From the NCBI GenBank assembly GCA_051010095.1, contig JBPCVX010000110.1:1-5474 (forward strand): a stretch of DNA of 5,474 nucleotides. The letters are read 5' to 3'. The notes beneath the pieces are model-generated. The model saw only the letters and a list, made by a program, of their open reading frames with translations. It ran no database searches and was not told the DNA's origin. A program made the position numbers and the translations under genes. The first letter of the stretch is position 1, and each line of letters begins with the position of its first letter. This DNA comes from CAJQND01 sp051010095 (GTDB lineage: Bacteria; Pseudomonadota; Alphaproteobacteria; Rhizobiales; CAJQND01). Below, in pieces: positions 1 to 5,474 of the stretch.

Positions 1-1
1 G

Positions 2-1285
2 CTCAAAAAAAGCGTTCTTGTCGAAATTGCCAAAAAAATCAGGGACAATGAGAGGCTTGATGTTTCTTATGCAGAGCCATTTCTACACCACAAGTTCCAG
101 GAGCTCTCCAGTTTCAGCTCTTTAATGCTGAAATTTGCCGCGATACTCTCGCTGTTCTTTGCGTCGGTGTTGGTAATTTTCCCTGAAGTTGGCGAAAAGC
201 TTATTGAAATTCTGCCCGGCTATTTCTTGCTCCCTGAACGTTTAGCAAAAGCCCTGGATTATGTCTGGGGTCTGGTTGGCAAGCCGGTCGGCAAGCGCCA
301 CTTAATGTATCATTTGCCGAATATCATCATCTATGCATTTGGCGTGGCCGGTGTACGTTTGCTATGGAAGAAGGTCTATAAAAACAATTGGAAAGACCAG
401 GTTAGAGTATCACAAGAAAAACTGAGAGGAGCGATCAAAGAAGGCACAGCACGATTTAGGTTCGTGCCAGGTTTCTCCGTCTTGTTTGTTGGTGAAGGCG
501 ACCAGATCGCGCGCAGTCTGGTGATGGATGAACCTGACGTCGGTGTTACGATCGCATCAACGCTTCCGGCATATACGAATTTTTGGGGACGATTTTCCAC
601 GATCGAAGGCGAAGAAGGTTTCCGCCGGGTCCTGGATCAGGTTAACACGCAAGATGCTGGTGAGTATGTGCTCTTCCCCGTGACAGATGAACATTTGTTT
701 CTGCCTGGCCCGCATGAGTACGATATAGCGCCGCATCGCGTCGAACTTGCAGTCCGCCGCATCCGTGCATTTGAGCAAGAACAAGGCTGGGATCCAAAGC
801 GTATCGTAATTGTCGGCGACCAGGAGCAGAAAAGTAGATTCATCACCACATCACGCGATCAAAGGATTGATGAAGAAGATGATGATGTGAGCTTGCGCAC
901 AATTACCCAGCATTATGAGAACATAAAAATAATCGACCCGACCGACACCACTCTTAGAAAAATCATCGAGATTGCCAATGGGCGCCACATTCTTTTCAGA
1001 TCTTCAGATCAAGGGTTCGAGAAATATTCAACCGAATTCTATCACCGGCTTTCCTTGCTCAAGTATGAGCCTTCCAGCGATGAAACGCTCACCGTTGGTT
1101 ATGACATCTCAGATCTGGAGACCGAGCATCAGATTATTTCGCGCACGCAGATCGAATACCTCCCCGTAATCCTCTCGCGCGAAATATTCGACGCCCTCAT
1201 CAGCAATCATTTGCGCGAGGGCACTTACATATTTGTTCCAAGGCTTGTGAAACGAGAGCTCCAAAAGATTGTGGCCGAGCAGTGA
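2..1285 (+). CDS. Unknown two-helix membrane protein, 5'-truncated by window edge
   Basis: I do not recognise this protein. The frame is open from base 2 to the TGA at 1283-1285, giving 427 visible residues, so the gene starts outside the window. The ATG at 125 is codon 42 of the open frame. It has no clear Shine-Dalgarno in front of it and sits at the very start of a hydrophobic helix, so I treat it as internal. Numbering from base 2, residues about 42-61 form one hydrophobic helix and about 104-122 a second, followed by a basic stretch (KK..K..WK) that suggests the C-terminal part is cytoplasmic. That part has two hydrophobic strands ending in glycine and acid, FVGEGD (162-167) and IVIVGD (268-273), which recall Rossmann-like or TrkA-N-like folds but do not match a full dinucleotide-binding motif. 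An acidic run, DEEDDD, lies at about 290-295. The gene converges on the cysteine synthase gene, with 28 bp between stops and no obvious terminator. Coding is confident; function is unknown. Confidence 0.8.
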   Translation, partial: LKKSVLVEIAKKIRDNERLDVSYAEPFLHHKFQELSSFSSLMLKFAAILSLFFASVLVIFPEVGEKLIEILPGYFLLPERLAKALDYVWGLVGKPVGKRHLMYHLPNIIIYAFGVAGVRLLWKKVYKNNWKDQVRVSQEKLRGAIKEGTARFRFVPGFSVLFVGEGDQIARSLVMDEPDVGVTIASTLPAYTNFWGRFSTIEGEEGFRRVLDQVNTQDAGEYVLFPVTDEHLFLPGPHEYDIAPHRVELAVRRIRAFEQEQGWDPKRIVIVGDQEQKSRFITTSRDQRIDEEDDDVSLRTITQHYENIKIIDPTDTTLRKIIEIANGRHILFRSSDQGFEKYSTEFYHRLSLLKYEPSSDETLTVGYDISDLETEHQIISRTQIEYLPVILSREIFDALISNHLREGTYIFVPRLVKRELQKIVAEQ

Positions 1286-1313
1286 AGCAATCGATGCCTC
1301 TTTAAAACAACCA

Positions 1314-2387
1314 TTAATCAGCCATTTGATATCCAGGAGTTGAGCGCATGAGTTCGATCTCCTCTGGCGTCATTTCTTCCTCAATATTTTCAAACAAGGG
1401 TGAAGAAAGATAGCGCTCGCCGGTGTCAGGCAGCATGCACAATATTACTGATCCGGCTTCCGCACTTTGCGCAATCTTGTGGGCGATGGCAAAGCTCGAC
1501 CCGCCAGAGACGCCGGTCAATATGCCTTCTTGTTGAGCCAACTTGTGCGCCCACTCCATACCTTCCGGCCCGGCAACAGGCACCAGATCATCATATACGC
1601 CTTTGTCGATTGCCTCCTGCAGCACGTAGGGAATGAAATCAGGCGTCCAGCCCTGAATGGGGTGCGGTTCAAACGCCGAATGGCTTTCCAATGGCTCGTT
1701 GTTCGCGCCGCGGGTCGTTTCGATACCACTTCCCAGAAGCTGCGCATTGGCGGGCTCGCTGAGTATGATTTTTGTTTCAGGGCGTTCTTTCTTCAAAACG
1801 CGCGCCACACCAGACACTGTGCCGCCGGTACCATAGCCCGTCACAAAATAATCAAGCCGCTCACCAGCGAAGTCTGCCAAGATTTCACGACCGGTTGTGT
1901 TTTCATGAATTAGCGCGTTGTGGTCTGTTTCGAACTGGCGGGCAAGAAACCAGCCATTCGATTCCGCCAGTTCCACCGCCTTGTTGTACATTCCAAAGCC
2001 TTTTTCAGCGCGCGGGGTCAGCACAACTTTTGCCCCCAAAAAACGCATGAGCCGACGGCGCTCGATGGAGAAACTATCTGCCATGGTTACCACCAGTGGA
2101 TACCCCTTGGCCGCACACACCATGGCAAGGCCGATCCCGGTGTTGCCGCTTGTTGCTTCAACCACGGTTTGCCCTGGCTTCAGGGCCCCGCTGCGTTCAG
2201 CTTCTTCAATAATGCTGATCGCAAGTCGATCCTTTACGGATGCGGCAGGATTGAAAAATTCCGCTTTGACATAAATCGTAACCCCATCAGGTGCCAAGTG
2301 ATTGACCTTGATGCACGGCGTGTTGCCGATTGTATCGACCACACTGTCATAGAGTTGGCCGCGCCCGTCTGTCTTGCGATGTGTCAT
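1314..2387 (-). CDS. cysK: Cysteine synthase (O-acetylserine sulfhydrylase), PLP-dependent
   Basis: This 357-residue protein belongs to the fold-type II PLP family and should make L-cysteine and acetate from O-acetylserine and sulfide in the cytoplasm. Numbered from the chosen start, the PLP Schiff-base lysine is K52 in NPAASVKDR. The substrate loop TSGNTG is at 79-84, the PLP-phosphate loop GTGGTVSG at 186-193, and the serine contacting the pyridine nitrogen lies in SGGSS (294-298). LPDTGERYLSSPLF (about 319-332) matches the CysK C-terminus. About 25 residues follow it, ending in STPGYQMAD, so the protein is longer than a typical CysK of about 310-325. It has no CBS domains, which argues against full-length cystathionine beta-synthase. 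The frame is open for 36 more codons to an ATG at 2493-2495, but that stretch does not look like the family. I chose the ATG at 2385-2387 because AGGA lies 4 bases upstream and the family sequence (SVVDTIGNTP) begins shortly after. Substrate preference cannot be fixed from sequence. Confidence 0.93.
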   Translation of the reverse strand: MTHRKTDGRGQLYDSVVDTIGNTPCIKVNHLAPDGVTIYVKAEFFNPAASVKDRLAISIIEEAERSGALKPGQTVVEATSGNTGIGLAMVCAAKGYPLVVTMADSFSIERRRLMRFLGAKVVLTPRAEKGFGMYNKAVELAESNGWFLARQFETDHNALIHENTTGREILADFAGERLDYFVTGYGTGGTVSGVARVLKKERPETKIILSEPANAQLLGSGIETTRGANNEPLESHSAFEPHPIQGWTPDFIPYVLQEAIDKGVYDDLVPVAGPEGMEWAHKLAQQEGILTGVSGGSSFAIAHKIAQSAEAGSVILCMLPDTGERYLSSPLFENIEEEMTPEEIELMRSTPGYQMAD

Positions 2388-2528
2388 GCGTTCCTGCCCT
2401 TTCTTCTGGTTCAAAGAAATCGTCGGTTTCGTCTCAAGAAAATGGAAAAACAACGTGGAAAAAATGCCTGGCTGCGAGCGTGCCATACAGATCAAATCGA
2501 TGCAACGCGTCTTACCCGCCGCATTCGG
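2388..2528. other. Intergenic gap between the cyclase and cysteine synthase genes
   Basis: This 141-bp gap lies between two co-directional minus-strand genes. It is long enough to hold a promoter for the cysteine synthase gene, but I see no convincing -35/-10 pair; TTGAGA on the minus strand lacks a good partner. A run of six T residues on the minus strand (2459-2464 complement) follows a weak 4-bp stem (TGGC/GCCA, 2469-2472 and 2482-2485). That is too weak to call a terminator. Whether the two genes share a transcript cannot be decided from the sequence. Confidence 0.4.
2392..2402 (-). promoter_or_regulatory. Ribosome binding site that decides the cysteine synthase start
   Basis: Read on the minus strand, the sequence before the ATG at 2387 is AAAGGGCAGGAACGC. 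The AGGA core lies 4 bases and the AAAGGG block about 10 bases from the start codon. This supports the 357-residue product over the longer 393-residue reading. Confidence 0.55.
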
Positions 2529-4250
2529 CTAATTTGGCAAGCCGGCGGCACGAAGGGTTTCCGTCAGCTGCTCAACATAGCCGCGGTTGCGGTAAAACTG
2601 GGCATCGGCAAATTTCTCAAGTGAAAATCCTGGGTCAATCTCCAGCACTTCATCAGCAAATTGCCTCGCGCGATTGTGTTGTTGCGCGTGCTCATAGGCG
2701 CTTGCAAGCTGCAAACGCGACGTAATGTCCGCAGCCGCTATTGAAAGAGTTTCCTCCGCAATTTCAATCGCACCTTCTAGGTCACCCTTCGCCAGATAGG
2801 ATGCAGACAGAATGTTCCTGAAAAGTGGTGGGTTAAGAGGATTAAACCGCATGGCGAGCTTGATATGACGTATGGCTTCATCATCATCGCCACAATGGTG
2901 CAGAACGTTTGCAAAATAGGCATTGGAGTTGGCACAGCCTGGACGGGTGGATGTGGCAGCACGCCCTGCTTTCAAAGCCGCGTCATAATCCCCGTTTATT
3001 AAATGCACATGGCTTAACACGGTGAGCGCCTGACCATCTTCATCGTCTTTTTGTGCCGCCTTTTCAGCCCATTCAATGGTTGATTTTCGTATTGGTTCAA
3101 CTGGTTGGGACCAACCCTTTTGAAGATCATACCAATAGCACATGGCAACTTGCATAGGACCCAAGGCGCTATCAGGTTCAAGCTTGGAGACGTTTTCAAA
3201 ATAGTTCCGCGCAATAACAATATCGTCACGGTTCATTTGGTAGAACGCATCCAAGCCCTTATAAAAATATTCATGTGCCTTATAGCTCTTTAGAGATTTG
3301 TGCCAGATCTTGGCTTGTTCGCCCGCAATAATTTTTACGTTCATCGCGGTAAGTATTCTCTCAGTGATCTCGTCTTGCAGGGCAAATGTGTCATCCAACG
3401 TGCGATCATAGGTCTCCGCCCAGATGAGCGCACCAGATTTGCTGTCTTTTAATTCAGCGATCATGCGGATGCGCGCACCCGCCGAACGCACCGAGCATTG
3501 CAAGGCATATTGAACACCCAGTGCAGGACCCGCCTCGTCAGGGGCCGCGCCACGAAACTGGTTTGCTGCCCCCATGGCGATCAGAAAAACGCCAGACACC
3601 TGAGTTAGTGCGCTTTGGATATCCGCGCGAAGGCCCTCAGCCAGAATCTCGTGCTTCTCTTCACCTGTTAGATTGCGGAACGGCAAGATCACAATGGAAG
3701 ATTTCTTAGGCAATTCCAAATCACCGCGCCTAAGGCGGCGCGGCAGAACGAACGCGCTACGCCATTCCAAAACGTGCACAGGGTGAGGAATATTTTTGAG
3801 ATCCTGCTCGCCAAGATCATCAAACTTCACGTCAACTTCGTTGTGAACCTGACTGAAAATCTGGTCGGAAATAGCAATGCACCCGGGCTGCGCCATGGCT
3901 TGCAGTCGCGCGGCAACGTTTACGCTATCACCATAGACATCTTCTGCCTCTTCGATGACATCGCCCGCGTGAAGACCAATGCGAAACTTAAGCTTCGAAC
4001 CATCGTTCATATTGCTTTGTGCTTGCCAGTCCAACGCACAGTTTACGCCATCTATGGCGCTTGAAAATTCAGCGAGATACCCATCGCCCATGCGCTTGAA
4101 GATGCGGCCATTGTGCTTCGTCACCGTGGGTTCAATCAGGTCGACTTCACAAGCTTTGAGTAAGGACAAGGTTCCTGCATCATCCTTTCCCATGAGCCTG
4201 GAGTACCCGACCACGTCAGCAGCCAGAATTGTGGAAACCTTGCGTTTCAT
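2529..4250 (-). CDS. Class III adenylate cyclase fused to TolB-like and TPR domains
   Basis: This 573-residue protein is predicted to make cAMP from ATP. Residues 1-165 form a class III cyclase homology domain. Metal-binding D12 (AADVVGYS) and D56 (MGDGYLAEF) are present. K52, three residues before the GD, and D104 in EDVYGDSVNVAARL are the purine-specifying pair expected for ATP rather than GTP. The transition-state residues N111 and R115 are also present. Residues about 183-305 resemble the TolB-like N-terminal domain often found in these proteins (SSIVILPFRNL start, LIWAETYDR near the end). Residues about 325-560 hold roughly six TPR-like helical pairs, for example at 406-439, 440-473, 475-508 and 510-542, likely for protein contacts. 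I see no signal peptide and no membrane helix between cyclase and TolB-like parts, although many relatives have one, so it is probably soluble. The ATG at 4248-4250 has AAGGAA 7 bases upstream. What activates it is unknown. Confidence 0.92.
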   Translation of the reverse strand: MKRKVSTILAADVVGYSRLMGKDDAGTLSLLKACEVDLIEPTVTKHNGRIFKRMGDGYLAEFSSAIDGVNCALDWQAQSNMNDGSKLKFRIGLHAGDVIEEAEDVYGDSVNVAARLQAMAQPGCIAISDQIFSQVHNEVDVKFDDLGEQDLKNIPHPVHVLEWRSAFVLPRRLRRGDLELPKKSSIVILPFRNLTGEEKHEILAEGLRADIQSALTQVSGVFLIAMGAANQFRGAAPDEAGPALGVQYALQCSVRSAGARIRMIAELKDSKSGALIWAETYDRTLDDTFALQDEITERILTAMNVKIIAGEQAKIWHKSLKSYKAHEYFYKGLDAFYQMNRDDIVIARNYFENVSKLEPDSALGPMQVAMCYWYDLQKGWSQPVEPIRKSTIEWAEKAAQKDDEDGQALTVLSHVHLINGDYDAALKAGRAATSTRPGCANSNAYFANVLHHCGDDDEAIRHIKLAMRFNPLNPPLFRNILSASYLAKGDLEGAIEIAEETLSIAAADITSRLQLASAYEHAQQHNRARQFADEVLEIDPGFSLEKFADAQFYRNRGYVEQLTETLRAAGLPN

Positions 4251-4257
4251 TGCGCTA

Positions 4258-4263
4258 TTCCTT
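4258..4263 (-). promoter_or_regulatory. Ribosome binding site of the cyclase gene
   Basis: On the minus strand this reads AAGGAA, 7 bases before the ATG at 4250. It is a near-ideal Shine-Dalgarno and fixes the start of the 573-residue protein. A stop codon (TAG) overlaps just downstream in the same frame, so no longer start is possible. Confidence 0.65.
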
Positions 4264-4273
4264 CATCACTGAA

Positions 4274-4301
4274 AGTATACCCACAACAATAGGAAGTCCA
4301 A
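4274..4301 (-). promoter_or_regulatory. Candidate sigma70-type promoter for the cyclase gene
   Basis: On the minus strand a TATACT -10 box (4274-4279, five of six consensus bases) lies 16 bp downstream of TTGGAC (4296-4301), a weak -35 that keeps the TTG. Transcription would start about 7 bp beyond the -10, giving a short leader that still includes the ribosome binding site. The placement is good but the -35 is poor, and this is pattern reading only. Confidence 0.35.
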
Positions 4302-4303
4302 TA

Positions 4304-4331
4304 TTCGATAATTAAAGAAAACAATTATAAT
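4304..4331 (+). promoter_or_regulatory. Candidate promoter for the exporter gene
   Basis: A perfect TATAAT (4326-4331) has only a weak -35, TTCGAT (4304-4309), 16 bp upstream. Such a promoter would give a leader of roughly 130 bases carrying the hairpin at 4346-4362. The region is so AT-rich that a TATAAT can arise by chance, and the complementary strand also reads TATAAT at 4324-4329. Confidence is therefore low. Confidence 0.25.
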
Positions 4332-4345
4332 AAAAGAATATATAG

Positions 4346-4362
4346 GGAGAATTTCGTTCTCC
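4346..4362. repeat. Perfect 6-bp inverted repeat (small hairpin or operator)
   Basis: GGAGAA (4346-4351) and TTCTCC (4357-4362) are exact reverse complements around a 5-base loop, TTTCG. No T-run follows on either strand, so it is not a classical terminator. It lies at the edge of the AT-rich core, about 108 bp before the exporter start, where it could be a dyad operator or a leader hairpin. Chance remains possible for a repeat this short. Confidence 0.4.
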
Positions 4363-4452
4363 AGTAGCTGCACCTATGGGATTGCCAAATAGCATTTCTG
4401 AAGGCAACGTATGGGATCACACGTCTCACACTCAACAGTAAAATACACGATC

Positions 4453-4459
4453 AAGGGAG
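4453..4459 (+). promoter_or_regulatory. Ribosome binding site of the exporter gene
   Basis: AAGGGAG ends 10 bases before the ATG at 4470, slightly far but acceptable. The next in-frame ATG (4497) has no comparable site, and starting there would cut into the first membrane helix. This supports the start at 4470. Confidence 0.5.
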
Positions 4460-4469
4460 TTTTGAAGCA

Positions 4470-5333
4470 ATGCGGCTGAGCCCCCTTGAATACGCAATGG
4501 GAGTTGCTGTGCCTCTCACGTGGGGCATGGGGTTTGTATTCGCGAAAGGTGCAATTGAACACTTTCCACCAATCTTTCTGATGTCGTTGCGATTTATCGT
4601 AACGGCACTTGCGCTAGTGTGGTTTGTGCCTGTTCCACGCACGCAGTTTAAGCAAATCTTTGTACTCACCTTCATATCGGCAACCATTCAATACAGCCTT
4701 ACGTTCACAGGTTTAAAGGCACTGGATGCATCGGTCGCAATTCTCATTGTTCAGTTGGAGGTTCCGTTTCTGGTTTTACTAGGCGCAATTTTCCTCAAAG
4801 AAACAGTGGGGTGGCGCAAGTGGATTGGCATGGCACTCGCCTTTGTGGGTGTGGCATTTATTGCTGGCACCCCAAAAATCAACATCGATTGGGTGGCGTT
4901 CTTGATGGTGATCGGCGGAGCTTTCACATGGGCGGTGGGTCAGGCGTTGGCCCGCAAGCTGCATGGGGTGGAGGGTATGTCACTCACTGCGTGGGTAGCA
5001 GTTTTCGCCGCGCCTCAGCTGCTCATTATGTCGCTTATATTTGAAGATAATCAGCTACAAGCGGTCGCAAGCGCAAATTGGACAGTGTGGGCAACCGTTA
5101 TTTATCTCGGTTTAGTCATGACTGCGTTTGGATATGGCATTTGGTACACTCTGGTAAGGCGGCACCCTTTGAACCTTGTCGGGCCATTTCTCCTTCTGCT
5201 GCCAGTGTTGTCAATCATCGGGGCTGCCATTTTCCTTGGCGAGAAATTGACATTCGAAATCGCTTTGGGCGCTGCAATTGTGATCGCGGGCATCGCAATC
5301 ATTATTTGGGAACCCCGAAAATCGCGACACTAA
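4470..5333 (+). CDS. DMT-superfamily EamA-type inner-membrane exporter
   Basis: This 287-residue protein has ten predicted membrane helices, at about residues 8-27, 34-53, 62-80, 88-109, 116-133, 141-161, 171-190, 206-226, 236-256 and 263-280. They form two EamA repeats of five helices, the standard size and plan for the drug/metabolite transporter superfamily. Each repeat carries the family's glutamate between its last two helices: FLKETVGW (E111) and FLGEKLTF (E258). Compared from memory with E. coli EamA (YdeD), an exporter of O-acetylserine and cysteine, shared features include the early WG.. segment, the PP....LRF stretch at 33-42, and GYGIW at 221-225. That makes EamA the nearest relative I can name, but DMT proteins are poor at revealing substrate, so I give no symbol. 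It is divergent from the cyclase gene and ends 2 bp before the stop of the opposing gene. Export of an amino acid or metabolite is likely. Confidence 0.88.
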   Translation: MRLSPLEYAMGVAVPLTWGMGFVFAKGAIEHFPPIFLMSLRFIVTALALVWFVPVPRTQFKQIFVLTFISATIQYSLTFTGLKALDASVAILIVQLEVPFLVLLGAIFLKETVGWRKWIGMALAFVGVAFIAGTPKINIDWVAFLMVIGGAFTWAVGQALARKLHGVEGMSLTAWVAVFAAPQLLIMSLIFEDNQLQAVASANWTVWATVIYLGLVMTAFGYGIWYTLVRRHPLNLVGPFLLLLPVLSIIGAAIFLGEKLTFEIALGAAIVIAGIAIIIWEPRKSRH

Positions 5334-5335
5334 TC

Positions 5336-5474
5336 TTAGAGAGCAGCAAACTCTGCACCGTATTCATCAAGTACCCGCCGCGTAAATTGACCAATGTCGC
5401 GATATTCCGCTTCTGTCAGGTTTGCGAGTGATACACGCGCTGAAGCATCAAGCACTTCAAACCCTTTGCCGGGC
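5336..5474 (-). CDS. C-terminal end of a probable PLP-dependent aminotransferase (partial)
   Basis: On the minus strand a frame runs in from the right edge for 45 codons to a TAA at 5336-5338. It begins PGKGFEVLD and continues with ARVSLANL, then a helical tail ending EFAAL. The PG.GF start, followed by an R-V-S-L motif and a closing amphipathic helix, is the usual end of fold-type I aminotransferases. R13 of the fragment would be the arginine that binds the substrate alpha-carboxylate (Arg386 in aspartate aminotransferase). The SLANL wording recalls bifunctional aspartate transaminase/aspartate 4-decarboxylase, but I cannot confirm that from 45 residues. The start codon lies outside the window. 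Confidence 0.6.
   Translation of the reverse strand, partial: PGKGFEVLDASARVSLANLTEAEYRDIGQFTRRVLDEYGAEFAAL

Noticed and set aside
1088..1108. TVGYD in the left-edge protein as a potassium-channel selectivity filter
   Set aside because: The filter motif TVGYG belongs between two membrane helices. Here it lies about 240 residues after the second helix in a soluble region, and the final glycine is aspartate.
2459..2485. Possible intrinsic terminator after the cyclase gene
   Set aside because: There is a run of six T residues on the minus strand, but the stem is only 4 bp with a 9-base loop and is separated from the T-run by 4 bases.
2388..2495. 36-residue N-terminal extension of cysteine synthase
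   Set aside because: The frame is open, but the extension does not resemble the family, and a good ribosome binding site sits directly before the ATG at 2387.
1920..2624. Long plus-strand open frame opposite the cysteine synthase gene and the 3' end of the cyclase gene
   Set aside because: It lies antisense to two well-supported genes, its translation shows no recognisable domain or sensible composition, and it has no convincing ribosome binding site. It is a shadow frame.
4346..4362. Hairpin as a rho-independent terminator
   Set aside because: No T-run follows the stem on either strand, and the site lies upstream of both divergent genes rather than downstream of either.

Overview
The window looks like ordinary chromosome of a Gram-negative bacterium, most likely an alphaproteobacterium. 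This rests on the adenylate cyclase/TolB-like/TPR protein, an architecture common in that class, and on a long form of cysteine synthase that I associate from memory with that class. Base composition is moderate. I see no tRNA, rRNA, insertion sequence, CRISPR array or phage gene. The taxonomic call is inference.

Layout, left to right. (1) A plus-strand gene enters from the left edge and ends at 1285. It encodes a protein with two predicted membrane helices and a large soluble C-terminal region that I do not recognise. Its frame is open back to base 2, so the ATG at 125 is probably internal. (2) A minus-strand cysteine synthase (1314-2387) converges on it, with 28 bp between the two stop codons. 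(3) After a 141-bp gap comes another minus-strand gene (2529-4250), a soluble class III adenylate cyclase with every catalytic residue present, fused to a TolB-like domain and a run of TPR repeats. (4) A 219-bp intergenic region with an AT-rich core (about 4280-4345) separates it from a divergent plus-strand gene (4470-5333) for a ten-helix DMT/EamA-family exporter. It holds a candidate promoter for each direction and a small perfect hairpin. (5) The last 139 bases are the C-terminal 45 codons of a minus-strand gene, probably a PLP-dependent aminotransferase of the aspartate aminotransferase fold. Its stop lies 2 bp from the exporter's stop.

A possible theme is cysteine and amino-acid metabolism: a cysteine synthase, an exporter resembling E. 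coli EamA (which exports O-acetylserine and cysteine) and a likely aminotransferase, with a cAMP-making protein between the first two. This is contextual inference, because the genes are not in one operon. I found no clear evidence of a previously undescribed system. The least explained items are the unknown membrane protein at the left edge and the divergent regulatory region at 4251-4469.
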